Shown piece by piece: positions 28,301 to 43,300 of a stretch of DNA of 64,000 nt. A program made the position numbers and the translations under genes. This DNA comes from Halichoerus grypus (lineage: Eukaryota; Chordata; Mammalia; Carnivora; Phocidae): positions 126,767,093 to 126,831,092 of the forward strand of contig NC_135718.1 in NCBI RefSeq assembly GCF_964656455.1. Direction: 5' to 3'. The notes under the pieces are model-generated. The model saw only the letters and a list, made by a program, of their open reading frames with translations, was not told where the DNA came from and did no database searches. Within the stretch, counting starts at the first letter, position 1. Every line of letters begins with the position of its first letter.

Positions 28301-31300
28301 ATTTTTGATGACATAAATTAATCTTATTCTTCCCATTGACAGGAAGTAAAAAAACCTTTAGGGAAAAAAAAAGGGAGAGAGAAAAAACTGCTCAAAAGAG
28401 CCCACATTCAAGAACATTTGTTGACCAAATAAAGTTAAATTTAAAAGACACCACAAAAACCTTATTTGCCACAAAGAGACCTTATAACAGCCCATTTATA
28501 ATTACTGTTTTCAAGATTTAAACAGCTCTGTTTTTTCTTCTAAAACTCTCTCAGGTGGTTCACTAGCTACTTTGTGTCCTAGAATTAACTTGTTACATAT
28601 TATCACCATATTATAGTATAAGAACTTTGGGGTTACCAGGGGTATTTTCTTCTACCCCCACTCTCACTACAAAACTTGGAAAAAAGAAAAATAAAATTGC
28701 TATTCGAGGACAAAACTTTGAGATTAAGATATAAGGAATCAAAGCAGAGATGAAAACAGTGCTGCTCAAACTTTAGTATTTGTCAAAATCCCATGCAAGA
28801 CTTGTCAGAATAGATCTGGGCCCCAACTCCAGAGTTTCTGACTTAGGAGTTCTGGGGCCTAAGACTGCATTTCTAACAGTAATGCTGATTGATGTTGCTG
28901 GACTAAAGACCATATTTTAACAACCACTAATATAAGAAGAAAGAATACCCAAGAAGGTTGTTAAAAAGGTAACTCAAGATATTAAAATACTGACAATCTG
29001 GTTTTATACTTCAGTCTTCAGAACTTGATTAATATGAGTCAGCCCCTGAAACATGACTCTGCCCTCACTGAGATGATAAAAGTTTCAGGGCCTGAGCTCT
29101 TAAGACTGGGGTAATGAACACCCTACTCTGAGTTCTCTTAGGAGTCACTCAGGCAAGGAGACTGCTGGTCACACTTTCCATGGATGGAAATCTTTAAAGA
29201 TAATAATAAAAAAATAATTCTCCATTCTGACATGAGGATGTGACCCAGTATAAGAGCTGTGCCTTTCTTCCTTCTACACATTGTACCCTAGCACCATTTC
29301 ATTCATTTACATTATTTGGCCTGATGGATCACAGGATATTTGTGGAGGCATAAGAGGGGAAAACTGTAATGGAACCAGCTCAAAATAAGAGCTCTGTCCC
29401 TTTCAAAATGTTTGTGTGATGATGTGTGAGCAGAGCTGGGAGCATTACCAGGTTGTAAGCTTTCAGGCAAGGAGAGCCCTTCTCGTAAAAAAATAAATAA
29501 GATAAATAAAATGATCTTAACTCCCTCAAAAAAAGAAAAAAAAAGAAGAAGAAGAGCCCTTCTCATCAGGAGACCCGGATTCGGCCATCTCCTCCTAGGT
29601 ACCATGAGTTCTTAAAAAAAAAAAAAAATCCTGCTGTTGCTCAGAGCCAACTATTTACAAAATGAAATTACCTGTTTTGCAGCCAAAGTCTCCATTTCTA
29701 ATCGCTTTTTGTTGACATAGATTTCCTGTTCAAGTCGCTGTTTTGCCTTTTCTAATTCCTCAATTTTGTCGTTAGCCTTTCGGTTATTTATTTCCTGCAT
29801 TTTCTTCCTTTGAGCCTCTTCCTTCTTTAAAGAACAATAATAAAAAGTAACGGGCAAAAACACACTAGTTTTTTTCAAAAATAATATAAAAAATGTACAA
29901 GAGTCCATTTCTTTAATCAATGTATAAGAAATTGACTCATCAATAGAAAAGTTGCCCCGTAGTTTTTCTACCTCATTCAGCTTGACTAATATAACTTAAA
30001 ATAAGTATCACTAGTCAAACCTTCCTGAGCATGTTCCTCTAAAATGGGTTGTGGGAATGCAAGATGACCAGGAAACCAGAGAGCCATGGGCTCATGTAGG
30101 TGGAGGACAGAAGCTTCTCTATTTTTCTTCTTCTTCCAACAGCTATTTGTCTACTACTAACTTGCTTCCTAAAGTAAAATTAAAGAGGGCCAAGACTCAC
30201 TTGGCTTTGACTCTCTAGTCTTTGATATTCCCCCAGTTTCTTTCTAGGTATATACTCAATTTTACAGGCAATATATCACTTAGGGTGCACGAGCAGAGAA
30301 AGAAAAAACCAATTCTGCCTTTTACCAGTTCTGCTTCCAATGCTCTTATCTTGCTTTCATATGCAGCTTTTTGAGAAGAAAGCTCTTGCTGAGCCATTTC
30401 TTTTGCAATTTGGATTCCTTGCATCATTTCTTCCTTTGCTCTCAATTGTGCCTCTTTTATTTCTGCTTCAAGTCTACAAAGTAGCAAAATATTCACAGGA
30501 TACATTGTCAAGAATCCTTTATATACCATAGTAGTTCTTAATCAAATTAAAATGTTTTCATTAAACAAAAATTTAAAACTCAACATTTAATTTCTGACAC
30601 CATCAACAGTGTTCTTAAATTTTTATTGCTTTTAGAATGGCTTATGCAAAACAGCATAAAAGGATGAAAATTTGCTTATTTCTTAGTTACTATAGCAGAT
30701 GCCTGATATTTAAGTAAATATATTTTTCTAATCCTTTCTTTTTTTTTTTTTTTAAGATTTTATCCATTTATTTGAGATAGAGCGAGAGAAAGAGCGCAAG
30801 CAGGGTGGAGGGGCAGAGAGAGAGGGAGATGCAGGCTCCCCAAGAAGCAGGGAGCCCAATGCGGGGCTCAATCCCAGGACTGGGAGACCACGACCTGAGC
30901 CAAAGGCAGATGCCCAACCAACTGAGCCACCCAGGCGTCCCTATATTTTTCTAATCTTAAAGAAAATAAGTTATATAAAAATATTATGTCATAGTGAACA
31001 TTGCAGTAAACATTATAGTTAACATTACAAAAAACACAATAACGGTAATTTTTTTTTGAGAGAGAGCACATGCATGCACGTGTGTGCACATGCGTGCACA
31101 CAGTGCGGTAGGGGCTGAGGGAGAGGGTGAGAGAGAATGTCAAGTAGACTCCAACTGAGGCAGAGCCCAAAACGGGACTCAATCTCATAACCCTGAGGTC
31201 ATGACCTGAGTTGAAATCAAGAGTTGGATGCTTAACCAATTAAGCCACCCAGATGCTCCCAAATAAGGGTATTTTATGTTTAACAATGGTTAGAACAAAA

Positions 31301-34300
31301 ATTGTATTTCATATATCAATAACTTTTAATTCATGTTTAGGTCATAAGTTAGGGAAAACATCGAAATAACTAAAAATGTTATGAGAGCTGATAAAATAGA
31401 TTGTATATTTTCAACCATCTATAATAATTTGACATTTTGGTAAGTTAAAACATTAAATTAGGTTTGTCATCTTTCAATATATAAGGGAAAAGCATCAAGG
31501 AGTATAAAAAACTAAAAGCTTGTTTCTTCTCAATAAAATCAATGCTCTAGGGGCACCTGGGTGGCTCAGTCAGTTAAGCATCTGCTTTGGCTCAGGTCAT
31601 GATCCCAGGGTCCTGGGATCAAGCCCCACCTTGAGCTCCCTGCTCAGTGGGGAGCCTTCTTCTCCCTCTCCTTCCTGCTTGTCCTCTCTTGCGCTATCTC
31701 TGTCGCTCTCTCTCTCAAATAAATAAATAAAATCTTTAATAAAAATTAAAAAAATAAAATCAATGTTTTAGCAACTACACTGTATAGAAATTTCCATTCC
31801 CAATTTCACTGAAAAAAAGAATATCAAAAGAAAGAAGGCTAGTGGTGACCAGGGCCTGGGGGGAACAGGCAGGGGGTGGGGTTGAGGGGGACAATGGGGA
31901 GTCACAGTTTAATGAGGACAGAGTTTCAGTTTGGGATGATGAAAAAAGTTCTGGAGATGAATAGTTTGATGGTTGTACACACTGTCAATATACTTAATGC
32001 CCTTGAAATGTATATTTTAAAATGGTTAAAATAGTGAATATTATGTAACATATATATATGTTAAATGGTTAAAATAGCGAATATTATGTAACATATATAC
32101 ACAATTTTTTTTTAAAAAGAGCAAAAGCAAGTTCAGACTTTTTAAAAGATAAGGTAGGATTAGCCCAGTCCATACTAGTCATTCTGATTCCTCCTCCCTT
32201 CATCCTTTCTGGTCATCAAGTGTGGTTGATTCTTTCTCCTTAATACTCTCTCTGACTCAACCACACTGTCCTTCTCTTACTTCAACAATCTCTGAACAGC
32301 ATTTGCAAGCTATACTTGCTCTGCCTCTAATTGGTTTTCCAGACTTAGGTCATGGGGAGCTCTAAAACTGTGATTCTGTCAGGTCTCTCTCTTGTCTGCC
32401 TAATATCGTTAATGATTCCATATCCTTTAAGATAAAGTCCTAACTCGTTAGTATTTATTTATGTATACTTTACCTATTAGTTTACAAGGATACTGTTTAA
32501 ATCAGAAATCCTACAATATTGCATGAGCTAAAGATGGGGTAAAGAAAACAAAAAGGTTACACTCCCCCATCCCGCTGGCTAACTTCCAACGGTCTCTGGG
32601 GACCCCATTCCAGGGGATGTCTTCTTGTCCCCTAGAAAACTTTGCTGATTCCTGGCCAGGACTAGGAGTCACCCCTCACTCCATAAACTGCACACAGTGC
32701 AGGACTCTGTCATGGCACCCTGTCACAACTATGTGTCAGCCCCATGAGATGATAAATTCCTCCAGTACAGTAGCTAAATTTCAGGTATTCTTTGTATTTC
32801 TAGTATAGTGATAGATACATAATATCTGCTCAATAAACGTCTGCTAAATCAATGAATGTACCAAGAGAAAAGATCATGTCACTAGAAATTAGCACCCAAA
32901 GAATTAACTGCCAGAGACTAGCACAATATGATTAACTCTCTCTTGTAGAGCTCTCTCATGTTCTTACTATTTCATATCAGCAAAAAGACTTACTGTGATC
33001 TTTGTGCCATGAGCAACTCATTTTTTGCAAATTCAAAGTCTTTTGGACCCTCGATTGTAAGAGTATCTCTACCGGATGGTCTTTTTCCTTTCTGGACTTC
33101 TACTGGATGATTAAATCTAAAATAATGATCTCCACCAAGAATCACCCGATCACCCTAAAGCACACAAAAAATTTACTACTTGAGGTAAGTCTGAACCAAA
33201 AACTTATATGGGACAAATAATTAAGTTCAGCAATTCAATACAGTCTAAGATTAGTAATAATAAACATAAAAATCATAGCAACTAACATTTATTAAATACT
33301 TTCTATATGTCAATCACTATGTTAAACACTTTACATATATGTGATCTCATTTATGTCTCACAACAACCCAGTGAGATAGTACTATTATCTCGATTTGAGG
33401 AATGAGGAAGTTAAAGAGCACAGAGCTTAATAATAACAATAAGCATTCACTGAGCTTACAATTTGCAGACATTGTGTTAAGAACTGTAGATGGATTATTT
33501 CATTTAATCCTCTGCTGCCCCCAAAAGGTAGGATATATATGAAGTGACCAACTGTCTTGGTTTGCCTGCAACAGACTGGTTTATGCCTGTTCTCTCAATG
33601 TAATTTTTTTTTAAGTTTTATTTATTTAAGTAATCTCTACACCCAACATGGGGCTCAAACTCAGGACCCCAAGATCAAGAGTTACGTGCTCTTCCAACTG
33701 AGCCAGCCAGGTGCCCCTCTCCCAATGTAATTATTAAAAATGCTCTCAACAGTGTCCTGACTTCAGTGATATACAATCACCCTAATTAAATAACCTTTTT
33801 CAAAAGTCATATAGCAAATAACCAGGGCTTACTTCCAAAGCTCAGCTCTTTACTGGACACATAATGGTGCTGTCAGTAGTCAGCTCTTCAGGTACTGGTT
33901 TATAGTGATTTAACTTTTATCTTTGCACAAATGAAGGCAATTAATAAATTAATAGAAAAGAGAATTTTAGAACTGGAAAGTCCTTAATCTAGTTCACTAC
34001 CTTATCGTACAGAGGAGAAAACTGGGACTCACATAAATTAAACAACTTGCCCAAAGTCAAATAATTTGTTAGATTTCAGCACTGGCTAACTTACATGATG
34101 TAATACTGTGGATTCCAAAATATGTTTTCCATTTATATATGTCTTTGCTTCTCCAACTGGGATGATACTCACTATTCCATCAAAATTTTTTATAGTACTG
34201 TTAAGATAAGAAGTACATTGTTATAATTACAGGACAGATGAAAAAGAAAAAGGCAATACAAGATAATCCTGCTTGGATTATTTCTTTGGTGTTGCTTCAT

Positions 34301-37300
34301 ATCAATTTGTGACAAAAATAACTTAAAATTATTTTATTTTGCTCCAACTACATTTTGAAGTTTTGGCAAAAAAGCCTGAGCAATCCCATCCATCAGTGCT
34401 GGGAAGAATTTTCATTGTATGTATTTTAACCATAACTACTTTAAAAAAAAATACCGACCCTCTCCCCAAAAATAAAATAAAATGAAATAAGTTCAAGGAA
34501 AAAACATTAGAATATTGACAATGGTTACATATGAATGAAACACTTTTAAGTGTTTTATTTCTCTAATTTCTGGTTTTATGTATGAGTTTTAAAGATGAAA
34601 AGAAACAAACATTTTCCTCTTATGAAAAGTAGGGTAATACAGAAGAAAGAAAAGCATGGAGATAAAAACACACTCCTTAGTCATCTAATTAACTAGACCC
34701 TGACACTATGGAAAATCAGCTATAAATGTTACATATTCCTTTGAGTCTTTTTATTTGGAGAATAGGAAAGACACTCCAAAGTCCAATTCATCTTTGGATT
34801 AACTTGACAGAGAGGGAAAAGTCTGCAGCAAAACCTGAGTCCTAACCCAAAACCTCTAGCTGTTGATTAGGCTCTAAGATCTATAATTAAAGAATAACAG
34901 TTCAGTTGTAGCACCTAGAGAAAAGAGTCTGGAAGGAATAGCTCACCCCTCAGCAGTATGTCCCTCCCACCAGTCTAGTGTTTTAACCAGGTAAAGGTTT
35001 CAACAGGATCTACTTGTTCTGATTCCTTCTCTCTCCTAGGTCTTTCAAAATTCCTTGGCCTGGCATCCTGAAACCTCCACAATCTGGCTTCACCACCAAC
35101 ATTCTTTATCCACGATTATTTCCCCATAAGAGCCACATCTTACTCTTTTTTTTTTTAAGATTTTATTTATCTATTTGTCAGAGAGAGAGAGAGAGAGAGC
35201 AAGTGAGCACAAGCAGGGGGAGCAGCAGACTTCCTGCTGAGCAAGGAGTCCGATGTGGGACTTGATCCCAGGACCCTGGGATCATGACCTGAGCTAAAGG
35301 CAGACGCTTAACTGACGGAGCCACTCGAGTGTCCCAGAACCATATCTTACTCTTAATCATCCATATCAGTACCCTGAATTTGCCTTGACTTCAGCTTCTC
35401 TCTTTTGAGTCATTTCTCCAACATAGGAAGAATGTTACCTCATCTTTCAAGGCCCAACTTAAATGCTAGAAGCTTATCTTTTTGGCTCAAGCAAGAAGTG
35501 GATTTTACTTCTAAGCATTAAGAAGGCAAGTCCCATGTAACATTAATATACATTGATAGGTACTGAAGTTCTTTTATTCATTAAGCCCCCATGTGCCAGA
35601 TAGGTCTCAGCAATGAACATGGACATGAAACCAACGCTCATGAAGTTCATGGTGTAGTAAGACAATAGTGATAAGTGTACTAAAAGGGGAAATGCAGAGT
35701 GCCAGGCAAGCAGAGGACTTCCTACTCCCCTACTGGACTCCTAACACTTTGGGATTATGTTATGTATCTTTGTCACTGGTGTAAATAATACTACACTTAT
35801 TTGTTATAGAAAACAGTTAACTAATAGAAGAACAAAAGGACCTGAAGAAGAAGATTTGTATACCAGATATAAAGACATTATAAAGCTCAAATAATTAAGA
35901 CTATGGAGTACTAGTGAGAAGAAAAAGACTTTGTTTTTGGTAATTTTTTGTATGAACACTTCAGATCACAAAAGAGGCAATATACTATTTAATATATGAT
36001 ATTAGCAGAATTGGTTATTCACATGAGAAATAAATGAATTCAGACCCCTACTTCACACCAAACAAAAAATTCTAGACTACTTAAGGGCTTAAATGTGAAA
36101 ACAAAACTTCAAAACATGTAGAAGAAAAGTTAGGAGAGGGGCGTCTGGGTGGCTCAGTCAGTTAAGCAACTGCCTTCAGCTCAGGTCATGATCCCAGAGT
36201 CCTGGGATTGAACCCCACATCGGGCTCCCTGCTCAGCGGGGAGTCTGCTTCTCCCTCTACCCTTCCCCCCTTCTTGTGATCTCTCTCTCTCTCTCCCTCT
36301 CTCTAATAAATAAATAAAATCTTTAAAAAAGAAAAACAGAAATGAAAAGTTAGGAGAACATCTCTATGACCTCAATATAGAAAGGATTTCTTAAACAAGA
36401 CCACAATTGTTGTAATGGAAAAAGATTGAGGCTGTGTACTACAATAAAACAAAGAGCTTTGAATCAATCATAAGGCACCAAAGAGAGTGAAAAGATAAGC
36501 CACACACTGGAAAAAAGACTATTGCAACAAATAAAACAAAGGCTTGGCAATCAGAATATATAAAGAACTCTTATAAATTACTAAGAAAAAAACAAACAAT
36601 CCAACTGAAACATGGACAAAAGACATGAACAGGCAAGTCCTAGAAGAGCAAACTAAAATGACCAATAAATACATGAAGAGATTATTAGTCAAAGAAACGC
36701 AAAATGAATCCACAATGAGATAACATATCAGGTTCACTAGACTGGCATAAATTCAAGTCTGCCAGTACCAAGTGTTGACAAGGATGTGGAGTAATAGACA
36801 CTCTCAATGGTGTGGAAGTAAAAATTCATAATCATTTTGGAAAACAATGTGAAGTTACCAAGTGAAGTTGAATAAGACATACCCTACAATCTAATATCTC
36901 AAGTATTTTTAGATATAATTTAAGAGTGTTTCCCAAACTTTAAAAATTATTATTATAGCATAATTAGAAAATCGTAATATTTATACAGCAGATTGTGGTC
37001 AATAGAAAGGTTGCTCACAGTTAGACATGACTAGTCTGGTAGGTAAGGCCTCCTAAGTTCCTACTGGCTAACCATTAAGGGCTCATATCTCAGTTTATCA
37101 TCTGGGAAACTCACTCTAGAGAAACTCTTCACATTTGTACCAAGAGATACGTATAAGAATATGCATAGCAATATTGTGATAGCAAAAAATTAGGAACAAC
37201 CCAAATGTCTATCAAGAGACAGACTGTAATAATTTAAAGGTAGATAAATGCACACAATAAGATACTTCACAGCAGTAAAAATAAAAGAACATCAAAATGA

Positions 37301-40300
37301 ATGAATCTTGAAAACAACATGAAGCCAAAGCAGTTTGCATAAACTATCATCCCAACAATATGTATATAATCATTCAATTCATACGAACAAAATTCACATG
37401 AAACAAAAAAATTTTAAATTTGTCAATCCAACCAAAAATCCTGCCATATAAGATGGATAGAAGTTTAATTTCTTGCCAATGATTATAATTCCAAGAAATG
37501 ATCCCTCAACCAACAGATCACATACACCAAAACAGAAATAGAGAGCATTACATTCTACCTCATATTGACAGTAATTAACCTATCTTCCTTACAAAACACT
37601 CAGACTGTCTGTTTTTCTTGGCTAAAAGATGCATTGGAAGGATTATACCAAAGACTCAGTATAAATGAATGCCTCATGTGAAGGAAACCATACATATCAA
37701 GATACAGAAGCCTACTAAAAAAAATGAACAGGAACCTTTTTATTTTTAGAAGAATAACATACCAATGATCATCAGCAATAAGCACCCCAGATAACTGAAT
37801 ATCATGGCTTGAGTTTGGTTTATACTTTCCAACTGTCGTCGTTCCTTCTTTTATCATATATAATAGCATCTCTGATAGCTGAGGATCTTCATTGAGATTG
37901 ACAAGGTTTGGCAAATGGTTGTCGATTTGAAATGTAATTCCTGCTTTCTAGTGGAAGTCAGAAAATAAATTAACCTTAACAAAAAGCAGCAAATTATTAA
38001 ATCCACCTAAAATAAATGGTCTACCTTAAACATTAAAATCACTGTGTGTGAAGTCTCAATAAAGGTTTCTTAGAATCTCTCTTTCATGATTTCCCCATGA
38101 CTGTCACCATCATACTTCTTAGACTTTTAAGCTATGTTGCCCTTTCTTTGACCTTCACAATCCGTCACCCTCAAACTGTGCCTTTTCTTACTGATGGTCT
38201 TTAGAATGGATCAGTTCCTTTTGTTGCATCTTTGCTGCCCTCACCTTAGTTCAGACCCTTATTACCTCATACTTGAACTACTGCAGCAGCTGCCTGATTG
38301 CCCTGTCAACAATTTATCGTTTTCAGTTCATCTTACATCCTACACCAAATCAATTCTCCTGAAAGGGTATTCTCAAAATGTCAACTCCCCGGTCAAACAT
38401 TTTCAATCACTTCTCTCTTCCTACAAGATAAAACTCAAATCACTTAGCCTGAAAATCAATAAACTAAACATAACACGCCCTGCCCATTTTATCTCTGTAC
38501 GACCGTATACAAACTGCCACTCCAATGAATCTGATCCGCACACCTTCTTCCGAGCACACCTTAAACTTCTGCACCTTTACTCTCAGACAATTTTCCTTTC
38601 CTAGAATGCACTCTTCCTTTTTTCTACCTATCAAAATCTTACCCAGGTTTCAAAGCCAAATCTTCAAAACTCAAATCTCACCTCTTCGTGAGGCTGGACT
38701 CACCATTCCCAAGGAATATTCCCCCTTCCTCTCAATTCTTATAGTACTCTACCTACCAGTCATTCGAAATATTTCCTTTACTGCCAATACCTTTGCTCTT
38801 GACCCAAGCTCTCCAATCTCTTTTAGAACCTCATTCCATTAAGGAGTTTTGATTCCTATCAAAAAGTTTAAGTGTCTTCCATCCTTTAAAGAAACAAAAC
38901 CAAAATGAACAAAACAAAACTTCCCCACGATCTCACCGCCCCTTTCTCTGACTTCTCACTAGAGGTTTTCAGAGTTTACATGTATGGCTCTATCTCCTTA
39001 GTCACTCCTCAACCCACTGTCATCTGGCTTCTTTCACCACTACGATGACTTCATAATTTCACAATGCAATGCGCACATCTCAGAAACCTGGGCATCATTC
39101 TTGACTTTTCCATTTTCTTAACATACACACACATCCAAAAACACCCTCTGAGCCTATCAATTTTAACTCCTTTCACTCTTTTGAATCCAACTCCTCCACT
39201 AGCCATTCCCACTGCCATTGCCTTACTCAAGCTCTCACCACCTCTGGCCTTCGCCGTGGCAAAGCCTCCTAGATGAATAACCTTCCCAGCCAGCATCAGT
39301 CTTTCCTCCCTCAAATCCACCATTACCAGAAGAATCTGTTTAAAACACAAGTCTGCTCATGTCACTTCCTTTCCATTTAAAACCCTTCAGTGGCTCCCAG
39401 TCACCTAAATTTAAGTTCCTCACTATGTCATGATCTGAATCTTGCATCTCTCTCCAGTCCAATCTCTGTCACCAGCATTACTATACAAGTTCTGAATTCT
39501 GTGGACATCCAAGCTGTGCTGTCCCTTCATGCTTCTGAACATGGGATTCCTTGCTTAGAAATCTTGACTTCAGTAGCATAACAAAATCTCGCTTAGTTGT
39601 CCCTTTCTCTTTGAAGTCCTCCTTAATAACCATCCTCATTGAAGTTAATTACTCCCTCCTGTCTCCTGCTTCTCTTCCTTTTACATGGTTTTCATTGCCT
39701 TAGGCTGAACCATATTGGACTCCTGGTGTTCAACCATTTCTTACCTAAAAAATGGCAGCATCATATGGTTCAACCTAGTCAAGTCACACTGCATTTCAGT
39801 CATCTATTTACATTGTAAACCTCCCTTTAGATTACATGCTCTTTGAGGGCCAAAACTACATTTTATTCACCTTGGCTTCCCCCATGCCTGGCACAGAAAA
39901 AACATTTAATATTTGTTGAACCAAAGTGAATAGAATTAGATGGTTTGTTTATATTTTAACTTTCCAACATAGCTATGGGCTCTAAGTATATTAGAATCTT
40001 GACCTCAACACTTCTTTATACTATTTCTCTTTATGGTATTGCTTGGCATAGAGTCAGTATGCAAGGAGTATTTGAGAAATTAGATTTACATATTTACTGT
40101 CATCTTTATTTAATTTTTAAATCAGTTTAGAGAGTTGAAATGATACCTGTAACTCCTTTGTTTCTTGAAGTTTTCTTCTTTCAGCTTGTTCAAATTTTTC
40201 TTTCCATGCTCTTTCCAAAGACAAACAAAATAATAGAGTTAAAAATATCCAGATGCATAAGATTGAGAATTAAAGACAATCAATAAAGATTAAGAAACCA

Positions 40301-43300
40301 CTTAGGAATATTTAAAATATGATAGTCTGGGGATGGACTGCTCTATTCATACAGGAAGTACGAAAACAGAGCCACAGATCCCTCCTAAAGTCCTCCCTCT
40401 CCACCAATCCCAGCCCCACCAGTCCAATGATTCCAGGCAACACATTGACATCTAAAATACTGACTATATTCCACCTTTGCATTTCTGCCATGTCTCTCTC
40501 CTGTTGATGCAGTTTCATTCTTAAGGATGTTATTTCTTGCCGGCACAGCCTATATCTTTCAGGGTCAATATTTTGACTGTTTCTTTGAGCAGCTTTTAGC
40601 TTTTCGATTTCCGCTTTCAACTCTAAATATTTGTAAAAAGATGCATGATTAATAACATTTGATATATAATCATTACCACAGTAGGCATAATCTTCCAATC
40701 TTATTTCAAGTTTTAAATATTACTAAATAAAATAGAATATTTACAGAAATCAATTTTACTTTACTTACATTACCTATTCATTTCTATTTAGTCTTAACCT
40801 GAAAAAGTGCTCCCATCTTTATGAATTTCCCCCCTCATAAGTAGTATGGCCATATAATGTATTGTTCAAAGTGGGACACTTTTGAGAAGCACATTATTAA
40901 TCACACTGATGCAGCAGACATAAACCAGGATTGTCCCAAGGCAAACCTTACTTATAAAGACATGTTGGATAAAAATCAAAGATTTTTCAAGCTGGAGTTC
41001 AGAAGACTTATTTTTAATGAAAATAGCCCTATTTGTGAAAGAGAGGGGACTCCAAAAGGGAGACGATGGACTATGATACAGCCAATTCGTTCTTCTCTGG
41101 CCTGCTTGTCTGAAGACCATTCGTCCTCTGCTGCTCAAAAGGGCCAGAGGACAAAGGACTATGTGCAAATCTTTGCACATATGCAAAGAGAAAACTGCTC
41201 AAATCAAGGTTCCTTGCAGTTACTCAAGTCCATCCTACGCAGGTGATTCCCAAGATATACACAGAAAGTAGTACTGAGCATAAATGAAGTTAGGCCTATG
41301 CTAAAAACTTAAGCCTTTAGATCACTGTCCTTTAGATCAATGAACTAAGCAAGAGTAGAGCTGATAAACAGAATGACAATGGAGGAAAGGTCATAAGAGG
41401 AAAAGGCTACACACATCTATGACTCAGTCTGTAAGATTATTTTTCTATGCTTGCTATTTCCCCTTTACCTACTCTCTATTTTCTGTCTTTTTCTGCTTGT
41501 TTTCCCCTTCCTAATTCTCCTTCCCATCGTCCTTCCATCTCTCTTCCACCATCATTGTAGAATGATGACTAGTATCTATTATAAGTAGGTATGAAAGAAA
41601 AATCTTTAATTTTCTTAAATTGCGAATTTTCATGACTGAAATTAATATTTGAGATTTAACTGTTACAAAATAATTAAAATGTTTAGAAAAATCTTCACCT
41701 CTAATTAACTTAGCGTTCATATCTTCATTTACTTTGGCGATATTGACTATCATACGGGCTTGGCTGGCATATCTCAGTGTGCTTAATGTTTCTTCAATGT
41801 TGTTGGCAGCAGGACTGATGGTAGCGATCATTGCAGTTTTTGAATTTCCACCCAGACTTTCTTTTAACAGCCTTCAAGGAAAAGAAGTTATAATTAGACT
41901 TTGTGTCTACAACAACCTAATAGCAGTAATTATGTAGAAAGCACAAAACAAATTAATAGGGTATATAATACAGTATTATACTCTTCACTCACATACCATT
42001 CAGGACTTTTTATTTATTTTAAGTAAGCTCTACACCCAATGTGGGGCTTGAATTCATGATCAAGAGTCACATGCTCTACGGACTGAGCCAGCCATGCACA
42101 CCACCATTCAGAACTTTCGTGGTATTTGTACTTATTTTTAGATCTCATGAATACTTTGTTTTGTCTTATACTTTTTATATTGTTTCATGAAACAGTAACT
42201 GAACCAAAGATTTAAAATATGGTTAACCATCAGATATTTAGTAAGATACCACTTCCCACTCCCCAGACTAGACTGGGAGCTACTTCAGGAAAGAAACTAT
42301 GTGTGTTAGTCATCTTGTATTTCCAGTGCTACCACAACCTTTAGGGACAGGTGCTCAATAAATACTGAAAAGGATGAATGGGCATATAAACAAAAATTTT
42401 GTTTTCTACAATATGCAGAAGCCTTCTTTTAGAGGAAAAAAGATAGAATGAGACTAAAACACCTATCTTTATTAACACAGAATGAATTTCACTCTTCCTA
42501 GCTTTCAAAAGGCACCAAGAAAAAAATCAGATTTTTCCTTAAATGTTTTCAGGTGACAACTACATTCCTATAAACCAATTATAAAGACATATAGTGGTTG
42601 GGAGGGCCTGGGTGGCTCAGTTGGTTAACCGTTGACTCTTGATTTCGGCTCAGGTCATGATCTCAGGGTCCTGAGATCGAGCCCCGCATCAGGGCTATCA
42701 AGTAGAGATGCAGCCCTTATGAGAATTATATATTAATAGCTTATCACAATTGGATATTAAATCTATACAGATGTAATTTGAATGTAATGTATCTGATTAA
42801 TGAAAACATATTCATTAACAAAAATACTTATTGAACACTTAAATACTAGTCAGTGGGTGCCACACAAAATGATTTCACTTTACACACATAGCAACATGTT
42901 TGGTGGTATCATATATGCTCAAACATTAAGCACTAAAAACATTAAGTATAGTACTAATTGCTTACACTAATACAGCACATACTATGTATTAAAAGTATTA
43001 TAGTTACTTAATCTTCACTATAACCCTAAAAGGTAGGTATTGTTATTATCCTCATATTACAGATGAAGAAAGAGACTAGAGCATTGAGTGATTTGCCGAA
43101 GTCGCAGAGCTTATAGGATGCAGAGCCACGATTCAGATCCACATAGTTTGACTCTAGAATTCACACTACTAACCACTTGTTCTCTGTCCCAAGGCTATAT
43201 GAAGTCAGTCTATTGTGCTTCTCCCCATAGTATTCAGTACATTTTATACAATTCTTTGTACTTCAAAAGATACTTGCCATGTAAGAACAGATTCACGGTA

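Noticed and set aside
38194..38842. Two overlapping ORFs of 136 and 105 codons
   Set aside because: They lie in pyrimidine-rich inverted LINE-2-like sequence and have no coding character.
40857..41246. 129-codon plus-strand ORF in intron 11
   Set aside because: Starts in an ancient interspersed repeat, matches no family I know and has no promoter or splice context.
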